Shown: positions 1 to 10,839, counted from the stretch's first letter. The stretch is DNA of 26,219 nt from Saprolegnia diclina VS20 (GCF_000281045.1 NW_008246129.1:253784-280002), one strand, 5' to 3'. Notes: generated from the letters alone by a model not told the origin. Program-made: numbers and translations.

Positions 1-71
1 TAGTACATCGCTTTGGCCGAAGAGATAAGCAAGGTACCCGCCGGTGATGAAGCTAGTGCATTGTATTCATG

Positions 72-1745
72 TTACACCAACGATGTGGCAGGGACGTCGG
101 TGAAGCTGTAGGACGCATTGCCCTTGTGTTTCGAGGCATATGTGGTTGGACTTGAGCGTGCCATGTTGGAAGCAAGCCCCCCAATCATGGTACTTGCATC
201 AAGTGGGCACCTTGGTTGCGTACCGTAATGTCGCAGAGCTGCCGGGGCTTGAGCCAATGGGTTGCTTGAACGCGACACAGATCCAAGTGCGAAGGGTGTC
301 GATGGACTTGGCAATATGGCCCGTGATGGATCGCCGGGTTGGTTTGGTGGAAGCGCATGCGACAAATGCATCGAGTTGAGAGGCAGTCCCATCGCATTGC
401 TCACGCGATGTCGATTGCTTCCGACTGCAATTGGACCAAATTGCGTCTGAGTGCCTCGAAGTGGCATGAGACCCTCAAAAAGGCCTGCGCTGGCACGCCG
501 TGCGAGATGGTGCAGTGGCTCTGGACTTGTGCTGGACCGGACCATGCTCGCTGAAGTCGTTGACATCAAGTGCATCGTTTCGGACAGCAACATCCGCTCA
601 AGCGCCTCAGAGCCCGCTGTCGCTGACGAGTTTCGGCGACTTAGCCCCGAGTCCTCGGCCTGTCCAGATGGGACGACTTCAACCACCGGAGAGCAGGCTT
701 GGTCATCGCGTTGAAAATCGCACGACGACGGTAGCGGAGGTCCAGTAGTCGCGAGGATCGCTAATGGCGTTGTTGTCTTCGCGCATGTAGCAGCGTCCAA
801 TTGTTGCACGAGTGACTCCGTGTAGGTCGTCAACGTCTTCAGCTCGCAGCGCAAATCATTGCTGACAGTCACCTGGTTCTGAAGCCGAATTTCAAGCGCT
901 GCGCTTTTCTGCTCCAGCCGCTGATTTTCCCGTGTAAGCACAGCAACCGCATCCGTGAGTCGTGCGACCTCAGCCGCAAGATCCGTGGAGTTCGAGCCGC
1001 TTTGGTGACTCTGAAGTTGCTTGAGCTCGTGAAGAAGCTCACTGTTGGTTGTAAGCATCTCAACGAGGAGCGACCGGTGCTTTGAAGACTCTATCACGAG
1101 TTCTTGCATGATCTTCCCCATCGCCGCCTCTGACGGGGCATCGCGAGCTGGCGCTCCATAAGCTACGTATATACCGATACAGTGAATCTTGTGGGCCGTA
1201 GTGAATCTGAAGATCGAGCACACACCTTTGAGATTTGTCTCCTTGGTCGCACTGGAGGGCTCCATGGACATCGATGTCATAGTGGTCGAGACTTGCGCCA
1301 ACGGTGTATCTTTTGCAATACTGTCTTCAGTCACTTCACCTTTGGCTTGCACTCTGAAGTGGACCTTGGGCTCTGCTCTGGCCATGTCTTTGGACTCTGC
1401 TGGCCCACAGGGTTGGTCTTTGTCGCCGTAGGACATCATGGCAGACGGCAACTCCGACGCTGGTGACGTTGGCACGAGATCAATGATGGTAAACCGACCT
1501 TTCTGCTCCATCTTGCCGGGGCGCGTCCGGCCTGTGTCAAGTATCCTTCGTGGCACGTCGACGTTGGTTGACGTTGGCTCCTCGGCATTGCGCGGGCTAA
1601 ACAGAAGCTCCGGGTCCTCTGGTGCGTCGGTCACAACAAAGCGGTGTAGAGGCTTCCGTCGCTCAGCGACACCGGCACTGCGGCTCTTCAATGGCAAGGC
1701 GACACCGACCGTCGGAACCACTGCATGGGACTCGACGCGGCGCAT
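72..1745 (-). CDS. Coiled-coil protein of unknown function with an RFxI-like motif
   Basis: The minus-strand frame is open from an ATG at 1745 to a TAA at 72-74 (557 codons). It probably contains one intron at 1163-1225: this 63-nt GT..TAG segment is a multiple of three without a stop, so it hides in the frame. Removing it joins residues ...TNLK to AYGAPARD and leaves about 536 residues. I do not recognise the family. Residues about 1-165 are low complexity and contain KGRFTIIDL near residue 80. A strong heptad-like helix starting at MGKIMQELVIESSKHRSLL runs for about 110 residues. The last 200 residues are Ser/Thr/Pro-rich and probably disordered. The RFTI core resembles the [R/K]FxV/I docking motif read by SPAK/OSR1-type kinases; that reading is inference. 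No membrane segment or signal peptide is visible. A further upstream exon cannot be excluded. Confidence 0.7.
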   Translation of the reverse strand: MRRVESHAVVPTVGVALPLKSRSAGVAERRKPLHRFVVTDAPEDPELLFSPRNAEEPTSTNVDVPRRILDTGRTRPGKMEQKGRFTIIDLVPTSPASELPSAMMSYGDKDQPCGPAESKDMARAEPKVHFRVQAKGEVTEDSIAKDTPLAQVSTTMTSMSMEPSSATKETNLKGVCSIFRFTTAHKIHCIGIYVAYGAPARDAPSEAAMGKIMQELVIESSKHRSLLVEMLTTNSELLHELKQLQSHQSGSNSTDLAAEVARLTDAVAVLTRENQRLEQKSAALEIRLQNQVTVSNDLRCELKTLTTYTESLVQQLDAATCAKTTTPLAILATTGPPLPSSCDFQRDDQACSPVVEVVPSGQAEDSGLSRRNSSATAGSEALERMLLSETMHLMSTTSASMVRSSTSPEPLHHLARRASAGLFEGLMPLRGTQTQFGPIAVGSNRHRVSNAMGLPLNSMHLSHALPPNQPGDPSRAILPSPSTPFALGSVSRSSNPLAQAPAALRHYGTQPRCPLDASTMIGGLASNMARSSPTTYASKHKGNASYSFTDVPATSLV

Positions 1746-2960
1746 TTGCGTTTTTGTGCCCTCGTTTTACTCCAACAATTTCATTGGCAGAAATATAGCC
1801 AATCGTGAGCATGCGTTCCTCATCCCGGCAGCGCGAGGTTTTGTTCTTTGTGCCACAACTGTTAGAGCTTGGGGGACGACGCACGGGAGGATTGTTATGC
1901 TTCATTCTTCCATTCGTGGTCAAGGCGCGTGTCCCAGGCTCAAGTTTGCTTAGAGTGAATCAAACACAATCGTCCTGTGCGCCATCCCTAAGCTTCTCCT
2001 GTACTATACAATTGTATGGTGCACGCATTTCACCCTGGTCCCAACAAAATCGCCGAATTTTGCCCATGAAAGTAAAATCGACTCCGGGATGCGCCGATGG
2101 CTCTCGTACACTCTCTCGTACTTCTTGTGCTCAAACTTGGTTAGCTTGTAGTCGTAGCTGTAGGAGTGAATGAAGCATAGGCGAAAGAACTTGCGAATTG
2201 AAGTGAGGGGACGTTGTGGAGGCTTCTGAGGACGCACGCTTGAAGGCCTATGAACTAGTAGTCGCAGTGAAATCGGGTGAAGCGCTTGGCCGCTCGCCAA
2301 CATGGCTCGATTGGGTTCAACTCGCTGGGTTCAACAAAGCATTCCCGTCAATACGCAAGGCATCTCTTTGCACACAAAAAGCGGGTTGTGCGAGGAGACT
2401 TGTTGGCGCAGTAGTTCTCGGAAAAGGAGCAAACAAATGTGACCCACGGCTTTAATCCTCTCTTCCAGAATTGACTTCTGCGCGAGAAAGTCTGGGTGTA
2501 AGGCGAAGCAGTGACGGGCGCAGCACTCGAGAATATTGCCAAAGTTGACATCGACGTCCGAAGCCGCACACTTCAACTTGAACTTACTCGCGACCAGTAG
2601 ATGCCACGCTAGCTTGGCGAGCACTTGCTTCAAATTTCGAGCTCCATCATGGGACAAGGGCGATGTCAATAGCGGCATTATCAACCTTGACGAGTCGGTT
2701 GTTGGCTCTCGAAATTGCGCAGGCGAATTTGCCGCGCTTGATTTGCCGCGACTTCGTTATCCCCCACGGTGCTATTAAGTACTCGTAGTTCAAAAGCCCA
2801 TTAACGTCTGCCAGGTATATTCTTGCTGCAGCGAATGTGGGCAAAATGATGGAGCCAAGCGTTTTCGCCAAGTAAAAATAATCCGCCTACCAGTATCTGG
2901 TACATATATATAGGCACTTGAACACAAAACTCATTCACAGCACTCCAGAAACGACCAACG
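1746..2960. other. Unresolved stretch with three scattered minus-strand open frames
   Basis: No convincing gene lies between the coiled-coil gene and the WW gene. On the minus strand three consecutive open stretches (about 2871-2647, 2684-2331 and 2303-2004) look partly protein-like. The middle one contains a helix-rich piece, LEERIKAVGHICLLLFREL. The last contains a basic run, YKLTKFEHKKYERVYESHRR. I could not join them with the short GT..TAG introns used by every other gene here. The first frame has no ATG near its start, and no family is recognisable. It may be an orphan gene with unusual introns, a decayed gene, or non-coding flank. The part nearest 1745 (1746-1950) is AT-richer and probably holds the promoter and 5' leader of the coiled-coil gene. 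Confidence 0.3.
2905..2936 (+). promoter_or_regulatory. Putative core promoter of the WW gene: TATA-like tract plus oomycete Inr-like TCATTC
   Basis: TATATATA lies at 2905-2912 and CTCATTCA at 2930-2937, 24 bp upstream of the ATG at 2961. Oomycete promoters commonly carry an initiator with a TCATTY core; this is a close match. Transcript ends would be needed to confirm it. Confidence 0.35.
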
Positions 2961-4254
2961 ATGTCCAAAGCCAACGCTACGACGACTGGTCGCATCATTC
3001 TACCCCTTGATCTTCTCAACATGGCCAAGTACTACAATGTCAACCTTTCTGAGACGCCCGAACTCCTGCCCCTTATAAAGCAAGCTGTCGAGACGCCATT
3101 GCCGCCGAACTGGATCGAGATCGACGACACGGCAGACGAAGACGAACGCTCAGATACCGTCCCGTATGCAGGCGCACCGCTCTATATGAACGAGCTCAGT
3201 GGAGTTGTTCAGCGTGAGCACCCTGCAGATGAGTACTTCCGCAATCAGATTCATGCTCACCGACGCAATGACGGACTGCGTGCCGGCGCCAGCGCATGGC
3301 TCGAGTTCCGTCGAGACAACAACGAGAGCTATTTCTACGACTTCACCACGAACACGCAGCAAGAAGAATTCCCGTTGGCAGGCCTCGTGCCGAACGCACC
3401 GCACATTCAAATTCCCAAAGAGGTGTTTGAACGCGCCGCCGATATCCACCGCCAGCCAAAGTCCAAATTGTACCCTTTCGCATCTTCACATTTGTCTGGT
3501 GTGACCTTGATTTGCGTAGCATCGACCAACTCGACATTCTTTGCTTCCATGCGTGGTGGCACGAGACGCGTGACGGCGCGCCAGAGAAGCGCTGTGCCGA
3601 TATTTACTTTTCCATTCGCACCAAACACTTCCAGGTAGAGGGATCCTTTCCACAGTCTCTATTTCACATGATATTTTAGTTTGTCCTCGGTAACTCAGAG
3701 CACGTGTACACAATCTCGCACATCAATGGCCGCGACGGCAAGCCGCTAGAGGCATGGGATCTCCACATCGGAGCCAAAATTACAATTCTTGGCCGCCCAA
3801 CAAGCCTTATGAAGGTACACACACCATGGCACAGTTCTAGTTCAAATACGGTGATTGATCATGCACGTATATCCAGGCCAGCATGCTGACGCTTCAGTGG
3901 CTGGAGACCCAAGAGAAGCAACTGCGCGCAATTCAGGTGGGATAATCAATTGAGACTTATCGCTGGTACTTAACTGTGTTACGTACTAGGAAAAACTTAG
4001 TACAGAGCTCAAGAAATACAACCCGCGCCATTGCGACACCAAATACAAACCCCCGATCGAAAGCCCCGAAATTCGTCTCGCACTGGTACGGAGAATAATG
4101 TACAGTGCCGCATTATGTACAATGAGTACCCACGTAGTCGAGTCCTTGCTTGCGTGCGCTTCGCGACGACGTTGTGTACCTTCGCGAGAGCTTGGCCAAG
4201 TTCCGGCCCGACCTCGCCGGTAGCCTAACCAAGTCGCTCCACCTTCCTGCATGA
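2961..4254 (+). CDS. CEP164-like WW-domain protein
   Basis: Six exons: 2961-3469, 3520-3634, 3680-3814, 3877-3936, 3990-4085, 4138-4254, giving 343 residues; introns are 45-62 nt and all phases fit. Residues about 16-95 match the N-terminal module of the centriolar distal-appendage protein CEP164: a short helix (LLNMAKYYNVNL), then TPELLPLIKQAVETPLPPNW, then a WW domain ending in EHPADEYFRNQI. The first WW Trp (W51) is kept, but the second is Arg (R86), so proline-ligand binding may be altered. A second degenerate WW-like unit starts at W113 (WLEFRRDN) and ends EEFP. The rest carries the conserved-looking block IGAKITILGRPTSL and a helical tail ending KSLHLPA. It is far shorter than animal CEP164, so a basal-body role is inferred. 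Its 3' end faces FKBP12 across 79 bp. Confidence 0.85.
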
Positions 4255-4333
4255 TGGAATAATAAAAACCATGATAATAAGAAACAGCTATGTGCACAAT
4301 GAATGCTTTAGGCGCAAGATTTATAGCACTAGA

Positions 4334-4768
4334 TTACTGAATCTGGAGCACCTCGATTTCGAAGACGAGCACCGAGTCGGGTTGAATGCCCCACGCAGGG
4401 AAACCACGGGCACCGTAAGCGTAGTCAGGCGAGCACGTCAAGCGCGCGACCTCGCCCAAGGCCATACCGAGGACACCTTCATCCCAGCCACGGATGACGC
4501 TGCCCATGCCGACCTGAAACGTGAATGGCTGCTGGCCGGCGTCCTTGGTGCTCCAGAACTTCTGGCTCAGGTCGCGGTCTTTGCCGTAGCCGGTGCAATG
4601 CACGGTGACCGTCGCGCCCTTCGTCGGCGTGGGGCCATGGCCAGCCTTGATGATTTCCTTTGTCACGCCCATCGGGTTCACTGCCGTCTCGATGTGGTAG
4701 AAATAGGCAATGGCGGCTACGTATGCGAGCACGACGACCGCAATCGCGCCCTGCCACCTGCCTTGCAT
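4334..4768 (-). CDS. Membrane-anchored plant-type FKBP12 peptidyl-prolyl isomerase
   Basis: Intronless, 144 residues. FKBPs interconvert cis and trans Xaa-Pro bonds and, in the FKBP12 group, bind FK506/rapamycin. Residues 33-144 form one FKBP domain that resembles higher-plant FKBP12 more than animal or fungal forms: VHCTGYGKD, LSQKFWSTKD, VIRGWDEGVLGM, CSPDYAYG, FPAWGIQP. The pocket residues F71, V91-I92, W95 and Y118 are present. Cys58 and Cys112 sit where plant FKBP12 has its distinctive disulfide pair. Unlike soluble FKBP12, a 32-residue extension with a hydrophobic segment (about 7-23, AIAVVVLAYVAAIAYFY) precedes the domain, giving a signal anchor. Met33 (MGVTKEI) aligns with the normal FKBP12 start, so a second, soluble product from internal initiation is possible. 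It is divergent from the mannosidase gene. Confidence 0.93.
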   Translation of the reverse strand: MQGRWQGAIAVVVLAYVAAIAYFYHIETAVNPMGVTKEIIKAGHGPTPTKGATVTVHCTGYGKDRDLSQKFWSTKDAGQQPFTFQVGMGSVIRGWDEGVLGMALGEVARLTCSPDYAYGARGFPAWGIQPDSVLVFEIEVLQIQ

Positions 4769-4877
4769 CTTGCCCTCTCGCTGCGATTGGTCGCAGATAT
4801 TTGGTCATGTCGTTGATTGGCTCAATCTCCTTTTTTCCCTAGCCCTGTATCAGTTGACTAACCGCACGCCAACTAGC
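4769..4877. promoter_or_regulatory. Divergent promoter between FKBP12 and alpha-mannosidase with two inverted CCAAT boxes
   Basis: Only 109 bp separate the two start codons. ATTGG (CCAAT on the other strand) occurs at 4786-4790 and 4816-4820, exactly 30 bp apart, followed by a T-rich run. Both genes serve the secretory pathway or membranes, so shared control is plausible but inferred. Confidence 0.45.
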
Positions 4878-6927
4878 ATGGGCGATCTCCGGCACCGTGC
4901 CGTGCGCTTGCCATCGCACCAAGTCCATGAGGCCGCGACAGCACCGACACATCGGCGGAGCATCAGTTTGGCCTTGCTTACGCTTCTCATCGTCGGCGTC
5001 TCCCTGCACGTCATCGTGACGGGCAAACTCCCGCTGCCCGATCACATCCAGGAGCGGCTTGGCATCGATTCGATGCCGCTCCACCTGCGTCAGTATATCA
5101 AGCGCTGCAGCAAAGACCATCACGACATAGCATCGAGCAGCCACGATACCACTTTCTTGCGTCCAAGCACCAATGTCGATCAAGTGCGCGTGGTGAACGC
5201 GACACGATGGGCGTGGCAGGCGTACCGCGACCACGCCTACGGGCACGACGTTTTCGACTCGCGGTCCAAGTCTGGACATGCGTGGAACGAGCACAACCTC
5301 GGAATTACCCTTATTGACGCGCTTGATACGCTCTACATCATGGGCATGCGCACAGAGTTTGATGAAAGCGTGCGTTGGGTCCGAGACGTCTTTCCGTCCA
5401 AGCTCGCTCATGGTGGCACAGTCAGTGTCTTTGAGACAACAATTCGCGTTCTCGGCGGACTCTTGTCAGCTTATCATCTCTCAGGTACTCTGCTGTCCAT
5501 GTACTAGGATTATTGCGAGCACGGCGTAGGCCAACATGAACTACTTTCTGCGGCCGATGCCCTCGGACAGCGACTAAGCCACGCATTTACACAGACACCG
5601 TCGGGGTTTCCACACCCATTGTTGACGCTCTTCGTACGTTTTTTATCTATTTTGCAAAATCGTCACCGAATGCACATAGAACGGGAAGAGCGGAGCAGTG
5701 GTTGCTACAACGCTCGCCGAAGTAGGCACGCTTCAGCTCGAGTTCCAGTACTTGACACAACTCACTTGCAACCAAAAGTACCGCAAAGCGGTGGACGTTG
5801 TCATGGATCAAGTTCGCATCGTTGTCTTTTCTTCAAAATTCTCCTGATCTCCATTGTAGTTGCTCTACGAAATGACGAACCGCTTCCCAGACGGACTGGT
5901 GCCTGTTGGCGTCGACTCTGAGTGGGGCGGGTACGTCCTATGCTTGCATGATCTACGTCCCATGATGGCACGTGACGCAGGGTTCACGAAGAAAGCGACA
6001 TTTCGTTCGGCGCCGATGGTGACAGCTATTATGAGTACCTCCTCAAGCAGTGGCTTTTCACTGACAAGCAAGACGACCGTTTTAAAGATGCTTACGAGAC
6101 CTCGATCTCTTCGATGCGGACGGAGCTTATCCGCACGGCCAAAGGCCCCGGAAAGCTTACAATCCTTGGCAGCTCGGTGCTACGTGCTGATAACACGCGG
6201 TCGTTCCATGCCAAGATGGACCACCTCTCGTGTTTTGTGCCAGGTATGCTAGCTCTCGGCGCCCTACACGGTATGCCATCCTGGCACCATGACCTCGCCA
6301 AGGACCTCATGCGCACGTGCTACATGGTACCCTCCGCATTATGGCCGCTTGCATCTCGAGAAGCAAGCACATGTAGATGTACCACGAAACGCCAAGTGGA
6401 TTCGCACCGGAAGTGGTCTATTTCGACGTCGAAGGCGAAGTGAAGGTCGTGCCCCCGACGCGCCAGCGTTTCAAGCACAATGACCCAAATGCTCGCCCGT
6501 ACTTTGAAGCACCCGACTTTTTCTGGCCGATTGACGACCCGTCTAATGTCCACGCACTGCGACCCGAGGTCGTCGAAAGCCTCATGCTGCTCTACCACAC
6601 AACGGGCGACGAAGTGTACCGCGAGTGGGGTCGCGAAATTTTTCAAGCTTTCGAGACACACGCACGTGTACGTCGTTCGTTGCATCTCCTTCTGCGTGCT
6701 CACGTGTGTATGGCCAGTTGACGACGGGCGGCTACGCAACAGTCCATCGGCTCCACCTCAAAACGCCCCGTTCTACGCATGGAATCATGGAGAGCTTCTT
6801 CCTCGCCGAGACGCTCAAGTACTTTTACTTGCTCTTTGCCGACACGACGGCCGTCCTACCGCTTTTGCAACGCTATGTCATGAACACAGAGGCACACCTC
6901 TTTCGTATCACGAGCAGTATGAATTAA
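4878..6927 (+). CDS. Class I alpha-1,2-mannosidase (GH47), Golgi/ER type II membrane enzyme
   Basis: Seven exons: 4878-5484, 5530-5633, 5680-5811, 5860-5930, 5981-6326, 6377-6667, 6718-6927; 586 residues, introns 45-50 nt. The enzyme trims alpha-1,2-mannoses from N-glycans in the ER/Golgi lumen, using calcium. An N-terminal cytosolic tail is followed by one signal anchor (about 29-47, ISLALLTLLIVGVSLHVIV), giving type II topology. GH47 landmarks run in order: HNLGITLIDALDTLYIMG, FETTIRVLGGLLSAYHLSG (catalytic Glu), GTLQLEFQYL, ADGDSYYEYLLKQW, KMDHLSCFVPGMLALGA (catalytic Asp), RPEVVESLMLLYHTTGDEVY, ESFFLAETLKYFYLLFAD, and the calcium-site NTEAH near the C-terminus. The apparent stop after the first exon lies in a 45-nt intron. 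The TAA at 6925-6927 overlaps the stop of the convergent kinase gene. Confidence 0.95.
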
Positions 6928-9900
6928 TACACGGCGGCAGTGACGAGGATCGTCTGGAGCAGCTGCGACGCAATCTCTTGGATCAAAATCTGGTTGTTTT
7001 CTTGCGCTAGAGCGTGGATGGTCGGGTGGAGGTTGTACTCGAGGACGAACTGGACCGGCGCGGTATGCGATTCGAAGATGCACTTGAGCATCTTGAGCAG
7101 GTTCTTGCGCACAAACGGCTTGGGGTAGCTTAGCCGGTACAGAATCTCCATCACAAAGAGACTCGATCGACCCAGCGCTTGATTGAGACGCACGGAGCGA
7201 GAGAGGATCTCGAGAAGCGACTCCAAGAGGTTCTCAAACTGCTGCTCAGCGCTGCGAAAGCAAGTAACTAGCAGCTGAATGTGCGCCGGCGCCAGGAGCA
7301 TGCTCTCGACATTAACCTATACGTGCAGGCTCATTACATGTCTCATATAAGAAGCCAAACGGCACCGTGTCGTGGACCAGCCACGTTGCGATGGCCTTCA
7401 TGGCGTCAATTTGCCAAAACTTGTCGCTGAGAAGCGTGAGAAAGAACGTGACACCATCGCAGGCCCTAAGACGACCCGTAAATCATGCAGGGCTAACGAA
7501 CGAGTGCGCACCAGAGGTGTTCGCGGGCCGTTGCCGACGCATGAGCCATGTCACAGATGATGGGCAGTACAAACTGTTTTAGAGGACTGCGCGTCAGCGT
7601 CACGCGCTGCAAGAACGGAATTAAGCCTGCTTGCGCCGCCTAGACGGAAGAATTTGAGGTATACAACGACTCGCATGTCGTACGTGCGTCTGGCGATTGC
7701 GGTTGATGCGACAGAGGTAAAACATGGCGTGAAGCACGACGTTTTGAATGTCCTACGCGCTTGGTTCAAGGATGCCTAATGCAATGGCTCGAGACGTACC
7801 TTGATCTGGGGAGAGGACTCGTCATGGAGCACGTGCACAAGGGTCGGGATCGTCCCCGCTCGGTCGAGATTCTCAAGCGTGTTGGGTTCCATGCTCAAAT
7901 TGCGAATACACTTGAGCACTTTGACCATCGCTGTAGCGTACTGCGGCTCGTTCGCAACGTCGTAGCCCGGGTTCAGCGAATAGAGCAGACCTATGCCCTA
8001 TGTCACGGTGCGATCGAGTAGATTGACTTTGCACCTTCAAGAACGGCCATTTCGCACATGTGCTCCTTCACGACGACGTCGCCTTGCGAAAAGAGAAGCA
8101 AAATATCGCAGACTTGGTGCAGCTCGTTCCACGAATATGTGGCTTCGCATGTCAAGCTCTTGCACTCTTGTACGGTTGTCAGAATCATTTGGTTGTAGAC
8201 AAGGATGAGCCGTCGGAGGAGGCCAACCTTGACGAAGAGTCGGCATGTATCGTTCTTTGGGATCGTCTACACGCCGGCACATATAAACGACATTAGACCG
8301 AGCAAATAACGGTACCTGGAGCGTAAAGACACTGACGATGCCCTGAATCGCAATTCGCTGCAGCGCGAGCTCGTGAATGCTCAAAAAGTCTGTGAGCACA
8401 GGAAGTCCGCCGCAAGCAATAAACATTTGCAGCGTCAGCGAGCTCGTAGCACAGCTTTGCTGGACAAAGGTGGCGACTTGGATGCGCACAAGAGCTGTCG
8501 TGTCCGACGATGGCTGGGCCTACGATGACAATGTTGCTGAAAGTGTATTGAATGAATCGTACCCCGCCGTGGAGCTCGACGAGCTTGACGACGACAGGAA
8601 TGAGCCCAACGAGCGCAAGATTCTCCAGAAACTTTTTGTTGTCGAGTACGAGCTGTCGACCGCTTATTCAATCGCCCAGTACAAAATAGCTCGTACCATG
8701 TTGACGACTTTGAGAACGGCGACGAGAATGCCGCGCTTTTTCATTTCGAGCGCTTCCATGATGTTTGGCATCACACCGGGTTGCGACACGAGCTCTTGGC
8801 GCAGGCTTGGGTTCTCTCGGCAAAGGTCGTGCTACGCGCCGATAGTAAGCACTACACTGACAACATTGCCCTACGAGCTGCTGACACGCGTCCAAGATAA
8901 CGCGGTCCTCCATGCTAGGGTCGAGGAGAGAGAGAAGCTCCACGACGCGGGCCGTCGCCTTGTACGTCGTGTCCCTTGCAGACGTATCGAAAACTATAAG
9001 AATCATAAGAATTGGATATGCGTGCCTTCATCACGAATTTGTACATGGGTCGTCGAATGGATTGTCACTAAAGCCATCCATCGTGTTGTCCTACGTGGGG
9101 CAACATAGGTTAGAGTAATATTTTCGTGCATCTCAAGAGTACGTACGTCTGGCAGAGAGGAGGAGAGCCGAAGGCGCAAAAAGGCTTGTGCTTCGCTTTC
9201 TTTCGTGGCTTCAAGACCGTCTAACGCATCTTCCTTGCCCTCGCGGAACCGGTCGAGCTTGGTTGCATCGGGGTCAAGCGACGGAAGCACCATCGAGCCG
9301 TACAACGACTGCGTCTTTTTATCTTCCGTTGCCTCATCGTCGTCATCCCAAAACGGATCCGCGGCATCGTCCGGACCCAGCTGGAAGGCTTGTGGCGTCA
9401 GGGCGGAGCCACTTCGCTGACGCGACTCCATGTCACCATGGAGCGCGCGGAGTTGTGCGTCAACGATATCCTTGGGCTTGGACACCACAGTTTTAGATGC
9501 TACCGGAAGACGTAGTGGTGCAGCAGGCTCTTCGAGGTCATTGTCCCAGTTCTCGTCGTCTTCATCTTCTTTCATGGACTCGAGCGCTGACTGTGACGAG
9601 TCACGCGTGTAGCTGTCATACATACGAATCGTATTGAGCACCGCCGCGCGGTCATCGGTCGATGTCACGTTCTCTTGAACCTCTTGCGTGCTCTAGATCA
9701 CAGATGAGCAGCATTGTGCTAGAGAGAGGGCTCACCTGCTCGACTTTGTTGCGCGGGATCTGGGAAACCCACGGGTGCAAGAGAAGTTCGTCAGCCGAAA
9801 GCCGGAGTCTCGGCTCCTTCATAAAGCACTTCATGATGAAGTCGTGAAGCGCCTAGATAGAGTGTAAACGTAGGGCAGTGCTCAACATCAACCGCACGGG

Positions 9901-10737
9901 CGAAATGTTTTTGGGTAGGGGCGGATGGTCGTCCTGAACGATGCGAAAAAGCGCAGCCATTGGCGCCAAGTCGAAATACGGTGGCTTTTGCGTCAGGAGC
10001 TCAATAATGGTACAGCCAACGCTCCTACATGTCGGTGAGCATAATTCAAAACAAGACTGAGCACCAGATATCGGACGCCGAGGACCACCCGGCCATCTCG
10101 ATCACTTCGGGGGCCACTGCACATAACCACGCATCGTGTCTGCGATCTCTGGAAATATGAAGACGTACTCCAGTAGGGCGAGCCAACGACCGAGTTGGAT
10201 TTTTGCGCTTCGTTGAGCTTAATCGCGACGCCAAAGTCAGCGATCTTGACGAGCCCGTCCTTGGTCGTGAGGATGTTGGCACCCTTAACGTCGCGGTGTA
10301 GCACGCCCTAATGCATAGTACCGTATGGGGCCCCGAGAAGAGTGCTGAGGTACCTGCGCATGGAGATACGCGAGGCCGCGGAGCACCTGCGTGATGTACA
10401 TCGCGACAAGCGTCTCGGAGAGCGTGCCGAACTTCTTCATGAACTGTGCGAGGGAGCCATTCTCCATGTACTCGAGGATGATGTAGAGGTAATCGTCCTC
10501 CTTGATCGTGTTGTAGTACTTGACGATGTTCTCATGGTGCAGCTTCCGGAGCAGGTTGATCTCGGACTCGATGGCTGCGAGCTCCTCCTTGGCCATGTCG
10601 ATAAGCGATACCTGCTTGATCGCGACGCTCTTGCCATTGCGCAGGTCCAGCGCGCTGAAGACGGTGCCAAACCCACCCTTCCCGATCTCGAGCCCGAGCT
10701 GGTAGTGGCCGCCGACCGTGCGCTCCTTCCTCGTCAT
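6924..10737 (-). CDS. MAP3K-epsilon / Cdc7-type STE kinase with C-terminal armadillo-like repeats
   Basis: Seventeen exons, in order: 10737-10354, 10307-10169, 10116-10065, 10024-9898, 9852-9736, 9692-9147, 9090-9045, 8993-8875, 8831-8697, 8652-8563, 8519-8316, 8266-8035, 7990-7800, 7752-7684, 7639-7512, 7465-7366, 7316-6924. They sum to 3072 nt, 1023 residues, with introns of 40-56 nt. The kinase domain (about 12-263) is complete: IGKGGFG at 18-24, Lys41 in VAIKQV, HRD at 132-134, DFG at 152-154, then GSPYWMAPEVIEM. It resembles plant M3K-epsilon and fungal Cdc7/SepH, which control cytokinesis and septation. An acidic linker (about 275-455) leads into helical armadillo-like repeats to the end, including [16 protein letters not shown] and [15 protein letters not shown]. 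Plant homologues are longer (about 1370 residues). Its role in a coenocytic organism is open. The kinase and repeat frames were joined by splicing, not by one long ORF. Confidence 0.92.
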
Positions 10738-10839
10738 ACGCAGATATCCGGATGGTACTAGTTAGTCCGTACTCTTCGGTTTAGTCGTTTTTTCTGTCAC
10801 ACGGATTTCTTGCGCATTTTTGGGAAGAGACGACGAATC

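Noticed and set aside
5485-5529. Apparent truncation of the mannosidase after its first exon
   Set aside because: A 45-nt intron using the later TAG at 5529 restores the GH47 reading (LSGQHELLSAADALG). The earlier TAG would give a 23-nt intron and the wrong frame.
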